Made by a program: the position numbers and the translations under genes. The notes under the pieces were generated by a model that was given only the letters and a program-made list of their open reading frames with translations, was not told the origin of the DNA and made no database searches. Shown piece by piece: positions 1 to 8,149 of a stretch of 64,000 nucleotides of DNA (positions are counted from its first letter, which is position 1; every line of letters begins with the position of its first letter). The stretch comes from Fusibacter bizertensis (GTDB lineage: Bacteria > Bacillota > Clostridia > Peptostreptococcales > Acidaminobacteraceae): NCBI RefSeq assembly GCF_029914245.1, contig NZ_JARYZI010000003.1, positions 62,001 to 126,000 on the forward strand. The letters are read 5' to 3'.

Positions 1-196
1 TGCCACAGATAGAACCAAAAGTATAAAATCTGTCTTTTCTTTTAGATTTTCTATAAAAATCTAGTTCATATTCCCATGCATATTTGTTTGAGTTTTCTGT
101 TTCTGTAACAATAGGTTTTTTCATCATATTTGTTTGTTCGAGAATCTTTCGTTTGTTTTTTTCAAATTCTAATTGTTCTAAAATTTCTTTACTCAT
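1..196 (-). CDS. Unknown protein, N-terminal part only (runs off left edge)
   Basis: An open frame starts at the ATG at 196-194 on the minus strand and stays open to the window edge, giving 65 complete codons. The start is well supported: GAGGTGA lies a few bases upstream, and the ATG overlaps the TGA of the upstream ATPase gene (ATGA, 4 bases), which implies translational coupling as third gene of the yhaO-yhaN-like operon. The visible protein is highly charged, begins MSKEILEQLEFEKNKRK, and has a basic, aromatic patch near residues 50-60 (FYRKSKRKDRFY). I recognise no family. The operon partners suggest a role linked to DNA or nucleic-acid processing, but that is inference only. Confidence 0.6.
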   Translation of the reverse strand, partial: MSKEILEQLEFEKNKRKILEQTNMMKKPIVTETENSNKYAWEYELDFYRKSKRKDRFYTFGSICG

Positions 197-2778
197 GAAT
201 TCACCTCTATTAAGTTTGCGTTTAATTGGTTGATCATTCGCAAAGCTATTCCTTTATGACATGTAAAAAATAGTATTTGTCTATCTTTTGAGATTTCATC
301 TAGAATCTTCAACGTCTCATCAAATCGACTTTGATCCCAATTGATAAGTGCTTCATCTAAAACGAGAGGCATTTGATTTTCTGGATCTAAAGCTTCAATT
401 ACAGCAAGCCTGTATGCAAAGTATAATTGCTGAATTGTACCTTTACTAAATGCTCTTTTAGCACTCATTAATTCACCATTAACTAAAAACTGAAGTTCAT
501 ATTGATTATTCTCTTCTTTAATAAGTACTTGAGTGTATTTTTGAGCTGTCATAACTGACATAAAGTGACTCACGCGATGAATGATATCCGGTTGATTTTT
601 AACGCGGAATTTTTCATCGGACCACTTTAAAATCTCAAACGTTACCATCAGCTCGTCACGCCTTCTAATGACTTCATGTAAATTTTCTTCACACGCTAAA
701 ATATCACTTTCAATACGATCTAAATCAAACTTGCATTTCATGATCTCAATTGTAGAAGTAAGTTGAACAATTGCCTCAGTCAACTCCTTATCCCTAACCT
801 GCAAAACTCTAATTTCATCTTCTAATTTGTCAATGTCCATTACATCAAAATTCACTAGCTGTTCTAAATCAAATTGATAGTTACTTAACTCTTCTTTGAA
901 TACTTTGATACTGTTTTGAAGTTCCAAATTTTTCATCAATTGGTCCTTACCAAATTGAAGGTTCCCCTCACCAAATCTTTTGATAGTCTCATAAATTGAA
1001 TTAAGTTCTTCTTCATTTACACTATATTCGGATTTGACTTGTAATAAGTTGTCTTCTAAATGTGCTATTTTCATTTTCTTCGCATTTTCTAACTCATTTG
1101 ACTGAATCAAAGTGTCAATCTGAAGTAGTGCATATTGTAAAGTCAATCGAACACCTCTAGACGTATCTAAATTGGCACGTTTAAATAACTCTTCAAGTTT
1201 TGCCTCTAGTTCATGTTTTTGAACTAAAATCTGATCCCATTTTTCATTAAGTACTTCCTCATCAAATAATAAGGTGATCAACTGTTCAAGTTTACTTAAA
1301 AAGCGTTGACTATCTTCCCTAAAAACATATTCAGGTAATTTAATACCATGTGTAGCAATATCAATTTGTTCCTCAATCCTATCTAAATCTACAAAATTGA
1401 CTCTTGCTCTCTTTTTTGATGGCATTAACTTTGCAAGACTATATCCTAATATGCCAACACCTAACAAAGTTACCTGTTGAACTGGTTTTAATACAAAGCC
1501 TAAAAGCGTTAAAACAATTCCCAAAGACATCAAAACAAAATTATACTTCTTGTGATTAATAGCTTCATACTTACTTTGCATTTCGTTGATTCGGTTTGTT
1601 TCTATACCCTCTGAATATTTTTGTAATAAAGAGATGAGATCCAGTACTTGTATTTTTTTTAAGTTCTCTTTGACCTTATCTTCCATTCCGTTCCCAAAAA
1701 GGAGTCGATATTGTGCGTCAATTTTTTCACCCATTCTAATTAATTCTTCAAGTTTGGAATGTTCTTCATGCTCAAAACGCATTAACTCATTTTGTTGAAA
1801 TTTCAAAGTATCAAGTTCAGAACTGATTTCAAAGAGTTTTTCATCATGAGCCGACATAGGAATTAGCTGACTTTTGAGCTCTAATATGCTTTCAATAATT
1901 TGATCGCATTTGTTTTTTAAAGCAATAAAATTTTCTTCTTTGCTTTTCATATCCGACAGTAAACTGGTAGAAAATCCTTCAAACTCATCTTTTTTGAAAA
2001 CTTTTTTATTTAGACTTTCAATTTTTTCCATCAACTCTTTTACAGGTAAAATTTTTCTAAGGTTTTTCAGTTCAGCCTCTCGTTTTCTCTTCAAATCCTC
2101 ATTTGAAATTTGTTCCGATTTATATTGATCGAGCCTATCAATTTCCTTATGCATTAAATCATAATTTTCCTCAGCCCTAATCTTCTGGATTTTCAACTGT
2201 CCTAATTCGGTTTGAAGTTGGTTAATCAAAGGATTTCCCCGTTTATCTCTTCTCCATAGCGAGTTGATCTCTTGTTCAAGCGAAGTAAGGACATCAGATG
2301 TCTTTCTCAAGTAATCTGAGCCATAGTTAAATATGAGTTTCTCTTGCACATTTTCCCAAGTCTCTTTCTCCACACTGTTGAGATCCTCAGCAGACAAATA
2401 AAAAACTTTTTCAAACATACCTTCACTAACGTGATGAATAAAAGGTAACGCTTCATTTCTAAAAGTTTGAACGTGTCCATTACTCATTTGAACTAAATTT
2501 AATTTTGGTACACTCTTTAGACTCCGTTCAACCAAAAAAAGTTCCTCTAAATGATTAATTTCTGTAGAAAAAACGATTTCTTTTTTATCCCAATTTGTAT
2601 AGGGATGTTTATCTCGATTGGTTGGATTAAATCCAAAGAGTGTAGAGTAGATACTATTAAAAATGGTTGTTTTACCCGATTCATTATCTCCGATAAATAT
2701 ATTTAGACCTTTCTTTAATTGGATTTCTCTATCTAAAATCCTACCATAAGTTTTGTATGAAATTTTATTAATCACCAT
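193..2778 (-). CDS. YhaN-like SMC/Rad50-type AAA ATPase
   Basis: Large ABC/SMC-type ATPase of about 861 residues resembling Bacillus YhaN. The Walker A motif GDNESGKTT is at residues 30-38, and a Walker B-like PLVLDEAL is near residue 805, followed by an H-loop-like FFTCHKG. Between them lie long coiled-coil arms, interrupted near residues 405-450 by two hydrophobic segments that could be membrane helices, a feature also known in the YhaN family. The ATG at 2778 is preferred over one 36 bases upstream because GGTGGTGG precedes it and the product then begins MVINKISYKTYG with the usual first beta strand. The start overlaps the end of the phosphoesterase gene by 11 bases. By analogy with SbcC/SbcD the pair may process DNA ends. 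The exact substrate cannot be read from the sequence. Confidence 0.85.
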   Translation of the reverse strand: MVINKISYKTYGRILDREIQLKKGLNIFIGDNESGKTTIFNSIYSTLFGFNPTNRDKHPYTNWDKKEIVFSTEINHLEELFLVERSLKSVPKLNLVQMSNGHVQTFRNEALPFIHHVSEGMFEKVFYLSAEDLNSVEKETWENVQEKLIFNYGSDYLRKTSDVLTSLEQEINSLWRRDKRGNPLINQLQTELGQLKIQKIRAEENYDLMHKEIDRLDQYKSEQISNEDLKRKREAELKNLRKILPVKELMEKIESLNKKVFKKDEFEGFSTSLLSDMKSKEENFIALKNKCDQIIESILELKSQLIPMSAHDEKLFEISSELDTLKFQQNELMRFEHEEHSKLEELIRMGEKIDAQYRLLFGNGMEDKVKENLKKIQVLDLISLLQKYSEGIETNRINEMQSKYEAINHKKYNFVLMSLGIVLTLLGFVLKPVQQVTLLGVGILGYSLAKLMPSKKRARVNFVDLDRIEEQIDIATHGIKLPEYVFREDSQRFLSKLEQLITLLFDEEVLNEKWDQILVQKHELEAKLEELFKRANLDTSRGVRLTLQYALLQIDTLIQSNELENAKKMKIAHLEDNLLQVKSEYSVNEEELNSIYETIKRFGEGNLQFGKDQLMKNLELQNSIKVFKEELSNYQFDLEQLVNFDVMDIDKLEDEIRVLQVRDKELTEAIVQLTSTIEIMKCKFDLDRIESDILACEENLHEVIRRRDELMVTFEILKWSDEKFRVKNQPDIIHRVSHFMSVMTAQKYTQVLIKEENNQYELQFLVNGELMSAKRAFSKGTIQQLYFAYRLAVIEALDPENQMPLVLDEALINWDQSRFDETLKILDEISKDRQILFFTCHKGIALRMINQLNANLIEVNS

Positions 2779-4006
2779 TTTTTTCCACCACCATTCGTTC
2801 AATAAGTTCATCACTTAATCCCATTATAACTTGTGTTAAATATCTTATCTGTGATTCCCTTGTATTAAGTTTATTGTAAATTGGTAGTGATAGTAACCGT
2901 TCTAAAAGATCTTCATCGTATTCACTATCTGATATGGTCTTTAATGCAACTGATAAAACTGTATTTTCTTCTATGAGTTCATCGGTGTTTACCGGATGTG
3001 TAAGTTCAGAGGATTTGATTTCCACTTGAAGTAAGCCCGTTCTATTCTCCATATAATCGACTAAATACTCGATATTTTCTGATGTTCTCAGTTCATTTCT
3101 AAGCACTGTTTTTCCCGACAATACAATCCTTACAATAATGTTCTTAGCTGGCATCGGGCATTCTGAGATAATGGGCATTACACAATCGACAAGCCATTCT
3201 TGAAGCAAAGGTAGGTTGATGACATCTGAAGGAATTTGAAGTGCAATTTGCTCCCAGATAATTTCACTAAAATTAACAGGTTCAACTTTAGTTTCAAAAT
3301 CATCCAAAGTTACTAAATAACCACCTTTCATCCCAATCTCTTTAACGTTTAACCCCTGTAAATTTCCTGAATACCCTACCTTAGGTGCTAACAACTGTCT
3401 CATATGAATATGACCAAGTCCAAAATAATTATAATTCAGTTTTTCTATATCTGATAAAGCAGTTGCCATATAACTCGTTTTATCAGAAGTCGTAAGCGCA
3501 CTTGGTACACTTGCATGTGCCATACCGATCCAAATTGAATCATCATCTTTACATGGAAAAGTTTGGATCAAGTTTCTCTGTTCGTTTTTCGATTTATGTC
3601 CTACACTTAAAATTTTAAATCTAGTCTGATCTTTACTAGTACATTCTGTACAAGTCACTTGATCGTCCTCATACAGATAAAAATTGGGATGTTTTTCAAG
3701 TGATTTAAGAAAATCAGCTGTTTGCATCGGATCATGATTTCCTGAGCAATAAAAGATAAATACATTCTTTTCTAATAATCGTTTGAGTTGATCGAACACA
3801 AAACTTTCATCTTCAAATGAGATTTTGTCGTGATCAAAAAAATCGCCTGCAATTAGGATGCCATCAACTTGTGCAGATAAAGCAAAATCAAAAGCTTTCA
3901 TCAAACTCATTTTCATAGCTTCTTTTAATCTATTTCTAATACGTTCGTTTTTATTTGAATATCCAGCATTCATATGAACATCAGATATATGCAGTAATTT
4001 CACCAT
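2768..4006 (-). CDS. YhaO/SbcD-like metallophosphoesterase
   Basis: Calcineurin-like metallophosphoesterase of 412 residues. The five metal-binding blocks are all visible: DVH at residues 9-11, GDFFD at 54-58, GNHD at 89-92, H164 in MAHAS, and GHIH at 198-201. The family includes SbcD/Mre11 nucleases, and the pairing with an SMC-like ATPase gene directly downstream (11-base overlap) matches Bacillus yhaO-yhaN and, more distantly, sbcD-sbcC. The C-terminal 150 residues are less conserved and probably form the capping and partner-binding part. It is the first gene of the minus-strand operon. A nuclease role in DNA repair or processing is inferred from family and partner. Confidence 0.88.
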   Translation of the reverse strand: MVKLLHISDVHMNAGYSNKNERIRNRLKEAMKMSLMKAFDFALSAQVDGILIAGDFFDHDKISFEDESFVFDQLKRLLEKNVFIFYCSGNHDPMQTADFLKSLEKHPNFYLYEDDQVTCTECTSKDQTRFKILSVGHKSKNEQRNLIQTFPCKDDDSIWIGMAHASVPSALTTSDKTSYMATALSDIEKLNYNYFGLGHIHMRQLLAPKVGYSGNLQGLNVKEIGMKGGYLVTLDDFETKVEPVNFSEIIWEQIALQIPSDVINLPLLQEWLVDCVMPIISECPMPAKNIIVRIVLSGKTVLRNELRTSENIEYLVDYMENRTGLLQVEIKSSELTHPVNTDELIEENTVLSVALKTISDSEYDEDLLERLLSLPIYNKLNTRESQIRYLTQVIMGLSDELIERMVVEKNGD

Positions 4007-4074
4007 ATTTCCTCCAAGAAATTCTTTCTGTCATTATCACTTCAATTATAGTACAAGCTAGACAAAGTAACCAG

Positions 4075-4120
4075 TATATTGTAGACTAATTGGGGTTAAA
4101 ATCACATAATCTACAATATA
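4075..4120. repeat. 11-bp perfect inverted repeat between divergent genes
   Basis: TATATTGTAGA at 4075-4085 is matched by its exact reverse complement TCTACAATATA at 4110-4120, with a 24-base spacer. It lies between the divergent phosphoesterase operon and the plus-strand membrane-protein gene, roughly 50 bases upstream of that gene's likely -10. No T-run follows on either side, so a terminator is unlikely. An operator for a dimeric regulator, or a DNA or RNA structure, is possible. Confidence 0.5.
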
Positions 4121-4169
4121 TTGAGTCAAAGGACCTAATAAAATAAAACTGCAATGTCATCAATTTGTA

Positions 4170-4178
4170 TGTTAAAAT
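4170..4178 (+). promoter_or_regulatory. Extended -10 promoter element
   Basis: TGTTAAAAT fits an extended -10 (TG-n-TAAAAT). It lies about 30 bases before the start codon at 4209, and a GGAGGG ribosome binding site sits between. No good -35 box is seen at 17 bases, which is tolerated by extended -10 promoters. Confidence 0.4.
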
Positions 4179-4208
4179 ATTGGAAAGAGTATCACTATGG
4201 AGGGCTAA

Positions 4209-5882
4209 ATGAATCTCAATCAATTTACGTCTTGGAAATTACTATATGAAGATGAAGAGTTGTGCTTTTCAAGCGCAGTTAATACCATAAATCAATTGGA
4301 CGTGTTTTTTATTACATTTTTTGTACCAGAAAATATTTCTAAGGCAACTAAACATTTAATGGATGCTCACCTCCATAATTTTGTTGCTTTAATCGAAGAA
4401 GAAGGTAAACTGCATCTGATTCTTAAACAGCAAAAAGGAAGAAGCATTCAAAAATTCATCAAGCGTTCAAACTTAGAATATGATGATCGCGTACAAATCG
4501 TTTACGAATATCTGAAAATGTTAGAAAAATATGATGCGTTTAATAATGCTATCAAAATTCAATTACTCGATGAAGAACAATTGCTGATCTCAGATGAAGG
4601 ACTCGCTTTTCGTGAGTTGATTGATTACACTTTGAGTAATACCTATAGTGAGTTTGAGGTATTTAAACAACTTGGTTTAACCATTGATTTAATCATAAGT
4701 GATGCTGAGGGGTATCATAGCCAGTTTGTAGACAATCTTATTTTGGGACATCATAACTATAGTTCTATTAAAGTAATCAAGAAAGATTTTAAAGATATTT
4801 TTATTTTTGAAAAACCAGATGCTTTAGAATCCATAAGTTCAGAATACAATATAATACTTAATGATTTAGAAGCTGGCCCCCCACTTCCCTACACTAGTGT
4901 ACCTCATAAAGATCTAAACCCATTACCATCCGCAACCATTGATTTAGGTGCACATCATGAAGACCTGCATCGTGAACTATTTGAATTACTTGGAAAAGAT
5001 TCACAAATCAAAGAACCCGATACACTTGAACTTGAAGAAGAACTTGAAGAAGAACTTGAAGAAGAAATCAAAGAAGAAATTGAATATGCTATTGAAGAAA
5101 TTATTGAAGAAATTACTCTCCAAGACACAGATATTCTGGTCGAAAATAGCCTATTGGATGATGACATAAAAATACTAGAAACAGATGAACACCTTATTGA
5201 TCACCCCGAAAATAAGTTGATACTTGAGCCAGATCCAAACTTATCAAAACAAGATGAATCCCTTTCTTTTGAGGATAGCAATCAATCTCAAAACGAGACT
5301 GTCAATACTCACATTGAAAGCACACCATTAGATTCTGATAAGCTACATCATACGACATCATTTAAAGCGCAATACGAAGATGAGTTTTCTCTACCTGAGT
5401 CACTTCCAAAGTCTTCTAAGCAAAGAAATATGGATGATGAAGATCTTTTTGATGATGATGTTTTTGACCTTTTTGATGAAGCTGAAAATGAAAAAGCATC
5501 AAAAAAATCCTTAAACTCAAAATGGGTCATTATTCCCATTTGTATACTCTTATTAGCGCTTATTATCTTTTTTACTTCAAAAATATTGTTTTCAAACGAA
5601 CCAATAGTTGTACGTTTTGATGTCGAACCTCTTCGAGATAACCATGTTGCATTTATGAATAAAACAACTGGTATTAAAAATGTACAAGCATATGAATGGG
5701 AAATTTACTATCATGGTGATCTAATTCAGACCTTTACCGACGAAAATCTGTTCCCAATTTTTGATACAGAAGGCACATATACAATTGTTTTGAAGGTTGA
5801 AGATAAGAAAGGAAATTGGAGTGATCCTTTCAGTCTCGATTACTTTGTAGAGACAACCGAAGAAATAACCACTAATCCATAA
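4209..5882 (+). CDS. Single-pass membrane protein: kinase-like N-terminus, acidic linker, outer PKD-like domain
   Basis: 557 residues, unknown function. Residues 1-190 resemble the layout of a protein kinase fold without clear catalytic motifs: a glycine-poor start, IQKFIKRSNLEYDDRVQIVYEYL and a short LISDEGLAFRE stretch reminiscent of a degraded catalytic loop. Residues 273-303 are a run of Glu-rich repeats (ELEEELEEEIKEE type), followed by a long acidic, Ser-rich region to about 430. One transmembrane helix (WVIIPICILLLALIIFF) is at about 438-460. The last 90 residues look like a beta-sandwich PKD domain (YEWEIYYHGDLIQTF, ending near GNWSDPFSLDYFV). The N-terminus should be cytoplasmic and the PKD-like domain outside. 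The start follows GGAGGG. A pseudokinase-type regulator of envelope or surface function is inference. Confidence 0.7.
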   Translation: MNLNQFTSWKLLYEDEELCFSSAVNTINQLDVFFITFFVPENISKATKHLMDAHLHNFVALIEEEGKLHLILKQQKGRSIQKFIKRSNLEYDDRVQIVYEYLKMLEKYDAFNNAIKIQLLDEEQLLISDEGLAFRELIDYTLSNTYSEFEVFKQLGLTIDLIISDAEGYHSQFVDNLILGHHNYSSIKVIKKDFKDIFIFEKPDALESISSEYNIILNDLEAGPPLPYTSVPHKDLNPLPSATIDLGAHHEDLHRELFELLGKDSQIKEPDTLELEEELEEELEEEIKEEIEYAIEEIIEEITLQDTDILVENSLLDDDIKILETDEHLIDHPENKLILEPDPNLSKQDESLSFEDSNQSQNETVNTHIESTPLDSDKLHHTTSFKAQYEDEFSLPESLPKSSKQRNMDDEDLFDDDVFDLFDEAENEKASKKSLNSKWVIIPICILLLALIIFFTSKILFSNEPIVVRFDVEPLRDNHVAFMNKTTGIKNVQAYEWEIYYHGDLIQTFTDENLFPIFDTEGTYTIVLKVEDKKGNWSDPFSLDYFVETTEEITTNP

Positions 5883-5935
5883 TCAGATTTATTTTAATAT
5901 AACCGTTTAGACTAAAACTCACTAAGGATAATTTA

Positions 5936-6646
5936 ATGAATAATATTTTAGGAAGTATGCGCAAGACGATTCAAGAACAAGAGATGATTCAGCCAGGAGA
6001 TAGAATCGCAGTTGGCTTATCGGGTGGTAAAGATAGCATGGCATTATTGCATGAACTTAGCCGTTTTCAAAAATTTAGCCCTATTCCTTTTGAACTTGAA
6101 GCAATTACAATAGATATGGGATTCAACAATTTCGATTTGGATGCTGCTAAAGTGTTTTGTAATCAATTGGCAGTTCCATATAGGATTGAAAAAACAGATA
6201 TTGCAAAAATTGTATTTGAGATAAGAGAAGAGAAAAATCCATGTGCACTCTGTGCAAATATGAGAAGAGGTGCACTTTCAAAAGTGATGAACGATAGAAA
6301 CCTTAATGTGCTTGCGCTCGGACACCATGCAGACGATGCATTATCAACTCTATTCCTCAATATGCTTTATGCTGGAAAACTCAATTCGCTAGAATATAGT
6401 TCATATTTGTCTAGAACAGCCATCACCGTTATTAGACCATTTCTCGATACTGCTGAGGCTGACATTATTGGATTTATAAAAAGTAATTGCATTCCAGTTT
6501 TAAAAAGTCCTTGTCCTATGGACCGACATACCAAACGCGAAGATATGTCCCAACTTTTAAAAACTATTTATAAAGACAATCCGCATAGCAGGAAAAATTT
6601 ATTAACTGCTATGAGAAATGAAAATCAATGTAACTTGTTTAAATAA
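5936..6646 (+). CDS. TtcA-family tRNA 2-thiocytidine synthetase-like protein
   Basis: ATP-pyrophosphatase of the TtcA/TilS superfamily, 236 residues. The PP-loop SGGKDS is at residues 29-34. The Fe-S ligands expected in TtcA are present: CALC at 103-106 and a third cysteine at 193 (SPCPMD). GHHADDA at 129-135 is the usual second ATP-site motif. Family members activate C32 of tRNA by adenylation and replace oxygen with sulfur in the cytosol, using a [4Fe-4S] cluster. It is slightly shorter than Escherichia coli TtcA and close to the short Firmicutes forms, some of which may act on other targets. It lies 53 bases after the membrane-protein gene and is followed by a terminator hairpin. Confidence 0.85.
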   Translation: MNNILGSMRKTIQEQEMIQPGDRIAVGLSGGKDSMALLHELSRFQKFSPIPFELEAITIDMGFNNFDLDAAKVFCNQLAVPYRIEKTDIAKIVFEIREEKNPCALCANMRRGALSKVMNDRNLNVLALGHHADDALSTLFLNMLYAGKLNSLEYSSYLSRTAITVIRPFLDTAEADIIGFIKSNCIPVLKSPCPMDRHTKREDMSQLLKTIYKDNPHSRKNLLTAMRNENQCNLFK

Positions 6647-6671
6647 ATTTATTTCTAACTCAAAAACTAAT

Positions 6672-6706
6672 AAAGTGCCTCTCGCAATTCACATGAGAGG
6701 CACTTT
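6672..6706. terminator. Hairpin terminator shared by ttcA-like gene and the facing RNA gene
   Basis: AAAGTGCCTCTC at 6672-6683 pairs with GAGAGGCACTTT at 6695-6706 (12 bp, 11-base loop). T-rich sequence follows on both strands (ACTTATTTTC on plus, ATTAGTTTTTGAG on minus), so it can end the thiolation gene and the opposing minus-strand transcript. Confidence 0.85.
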
Positions 6707-6725
6707 ACTTATTTTCTTCAATAGT

Positions 6726-6749
6726 TTCTAACACTTCTGGTGGACTCAC
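6726..6749 (-). repeat. Motif copy 2 of the RNA locus (near 3' end)
   Basis: On the minus strand, GTGAGTCCACCAGA (6749-6736) is followed after one base by GTGTTAGAA (6734-6726). It sits between the outer closing helix and the terminator of the candidate RNA. Confidence 0.6.
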
Positions 6750-6949
6750 CCTTTCTTTTTGAGCTAAGCTCATTTGACCAGTTCATTGTTTACAAATCAT
6801 TTTTATCAATTCGTGTTATCTGTCTTAAACCTCGACCCAAAATATATACTTGAATCCTCAGTGATTCACAACTTGGTGTGCTTTTCAAAACAGTTGACAT
6901 AACACGAACTCGTTACAAGAATCTAACAAATTTTCTTTTAACATAACAA

Positions 6950-6981
6950 TTCTAACACGTTTAGTAATCTGGCGGACTCAC
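6950..6981 (-). repeat. Motif copy 1 of the RNA locus (inside closing helix)
   Basis: On the minus strand, GTGAGTCCGCCAGA (6981-6968) is followed after nine bases by GTGTTAGAA (6958-6950). It differs from the other copy by one base in the first block and matches the second block exactly, with different spacing. It is preceded by AAAGGA. Confidence 0.6.
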
Positions 6982-7055
6982 TCCTTTGTATATAACCTAG
7001 AATGGTTGCTTTAACTACGTTCCATATGAAATTGTTGAACTGGTTTCTTATTCTT

Positions 7056-7064
7056 ATTATACCA
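7056..7064 (-). promoter_or_regulatory. Extended -10 promoter of the candidate RNA gene
   Basis: On the minus strand TGGTATAAT is a perfect extended -10 (TG-n-TATAAT). It lies directly after the terminator of the flavodoxin-like gene and points into the RNA locus. The -35 region is weak (CTTTGC at 17 bases). Confidence 0.55.
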
Positions 7065-7072
7065 CATTTTTT

Positions 7073-7092
7073 AAAAAAGCAAAGCTTTTTTT
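7073..7092 (-). terminator. Short terminator of the three-gene operon
   Basis: AAAAAAGC / GCTTTTTT pair around a three-base loop immediately after the stop codon at 7094. On the minus strand the stem is followed by more T residues. Confidence 0.55.
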
Positions 7093-7093
7093 A

Positions 7094-8149
7094 CTATTTC
7101 GAAACAATTTTGTTTGTTAATTTATACACACTGTTTACATAATCATCAACCCTTTGTTCTATATCACTTACCACCATAATTTCACCTGGGTCATTGGCTA
7201 TTGCCATTGCAGCAAAATGTGGTGGCAGCCTAAATCCTTTATTGATAGTTAAAGCACCAATTAATTGTCCTGCTACAGAATCATTGCCTGAATTACCAGA
7301 GACAATAATACTTAGAATATATTTTTCATTAAAACTAATTGAACGATATAATGCCGTCAATCTATTTATAACTGCCATTAATTTTGCCGAAATGGCATCG
7401 TTATAATTGGGGCATATCCACACAACAATATCAGCTGTTTCAATTTTGGGATACAGATCTTCAACTACAAAACCACCGTAAAAACAACCTTTCTCAAGTG
7501 CATAATACATACAGGTTTCAAAACTACAGCCGTAACAATCTGATATTTTGCCCTCTTCAACATGTAGTTCATCAATATCCATCTTTATTCCTGAAAGCTT
7601 TGCTTTAATCATTTCCCAAAACATCAAGGTATTTGATATATCTTTATGACCAGCATGAAGAACAAGAACTTTCAAACGCTCTCGAGAAATTGTTTCGTAT
7701 TTTGCTAAGCGATGTAAGAGTTTTTGAATCTGTATCGCTTCAATCTCTTCCAAATTCTCATTGAGTGTTTTTGCCCAAGTTTTAAAATTTTGAAAATTTG
7801 CTACACGTTCGACTATTGGATGTCCAATAAATTCACAACCCAATTGATTTGATAAAAACATAAATTTTCTCGCATATGACTTTGTATAACATTCTTTTGG
7901 CGAGATGATAATTAAAGCACCAATGATCTCAGCTAGCTCTGAACAATTATCAATTTCAACCTTTTTCATCTGTAGTCGCAAATAGTCATTTGCTTGTTGA
8001 CATTCACCTATTTCATCCAATTCGATAACAAAAACAACTTTTTTACGAGATGTTTTTGCTACATTTTTGGTCGTTGAATTCATTACTTTAATCTTATCAA
8101 GTAGGGTCAACTGATGATTAGTAAAATCCCTTATTTCAATGCTGTCCAT
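7094..8149 (-). CDS. Flavodoxin-like NAD(P)H-dependent oxidoreductase with Cys cluster
   Basis: 351 residues. The C-terminal half has the fold of the NADPH-dependent FMN reductase and iron-sulfur flavoprotein family: a beta strand and FMN loop at 159-175 (LKVLVLHAGHKDISNT), cysteines C205, C208, C213 and C222 (DCYGCSFETC), and an ICPNYND loop at 245-251 in place of the common P-x-Y motif. The first 150 residues are a separate, unrecognised alpha/beta domain. The GTG/ATG choice is clear: GGAGGAG precedes the ATG at 8149, which overlaps the dehydrogenase-like gene by 19 bases. Last gene of the operon. A role as redox partner of its two upstream neighbours is inferred from context. The cysteine cluster may bind Fe-S or zinc. 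Confidence 0.75.
   Translation of the reverse strand: MDSIEIRDFTNHQLTLLDKIKVMNSTTKNVAKTSRKKVVFVIELDEIGECQQANDYLRLQMKKVEIDNCSELAEIIGALIIISPKECYTKSYARKFMFLSNQLGCEFIGHPIVERVANFQNFKTWAKTLNENLEEIEAIQIQKLLHRLAKYETISRERLKVLVLHAGHKDISNTLMFWEMIKAKLSGIKMDIDELHVEEGKISDCYGCSFETCMYYALEKGCFYGGFVVEDLYPKIETADIVVWICPNYNDAISAKLMAVINRLTALYRSISFNEKYILSIIVSGNSGNDSVAGQLIGALTINKGFRLPPHFAAMAIANDPGEIMVVSDIEQRVDDYVNSVYKLTNKIVSK

Larger units (their letters stand above)
6668..7049 (-). ncRNA. Candidate structured non-coding RNA, about 380 nt
   Basis: The 447-base gap between two convergent genes holds no plausible protein gene but has the parts of an RNA gene on the minus strand. An extended -10 (7064-7056) predicts a start near 7049, and a strong 12-bp terminator ends it near 6670. 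Two long-range helices are exact complements: 6777-6785 with 7036-7044 (9 bp, ACCAGTTCA/TGAACTGGT) and 6810-6819 with 6899-6908 (10 bp, extended by GTC/GAC after a 2-base bulge). Local hairpins lie inside the second helix. A 14-base motif occurs twice. It does not match the conserved cores I know for RNase P RNA, tmRNA, SRP RNA or common riboswitches. Function unknown. Confidence 0.6.

Noticed and set aside
2778-2814. Longer start of the YhaN-like gene (12 extra codons, Trp-rich)
   Set aside because: The extra residues come from the shifted frame of the upstream gene, and the good ribosome binding site serves the internal ATG.
5025-5115. Tandem repeat or CRISPR-like array
   Set aside because: The repeats are codon-level Glu/Leu repeats within an open frame, with no spacers.
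4955-5167. Ser-rich frame on the minus strand opposite the acidic repeat
   Set aside because: It is the mirror of Glu codons (GAA/GAG read as TTC/TCT-type Ser codons) of the real plus-strand gene, with no ribosome binding site.
6720-6749. Short GTG-started peptides VSPPEVLETIEENK and VSPPDY at the repeated motif
   Set aside because: Purine-rich sequence runs straight into the GTG with no spacing, lengths are very short, and the nearby helices explain the region better.
6668-7049. RNase P RNA, tmRNA or SRP RNA
   Set aside because: The size fits the first two, but the GAGGAAAGTCC core of RNase P, the tmRNA tag frame ending in ALAA with a CCA end, and the SRP GGAA tetraloop region are all missing.
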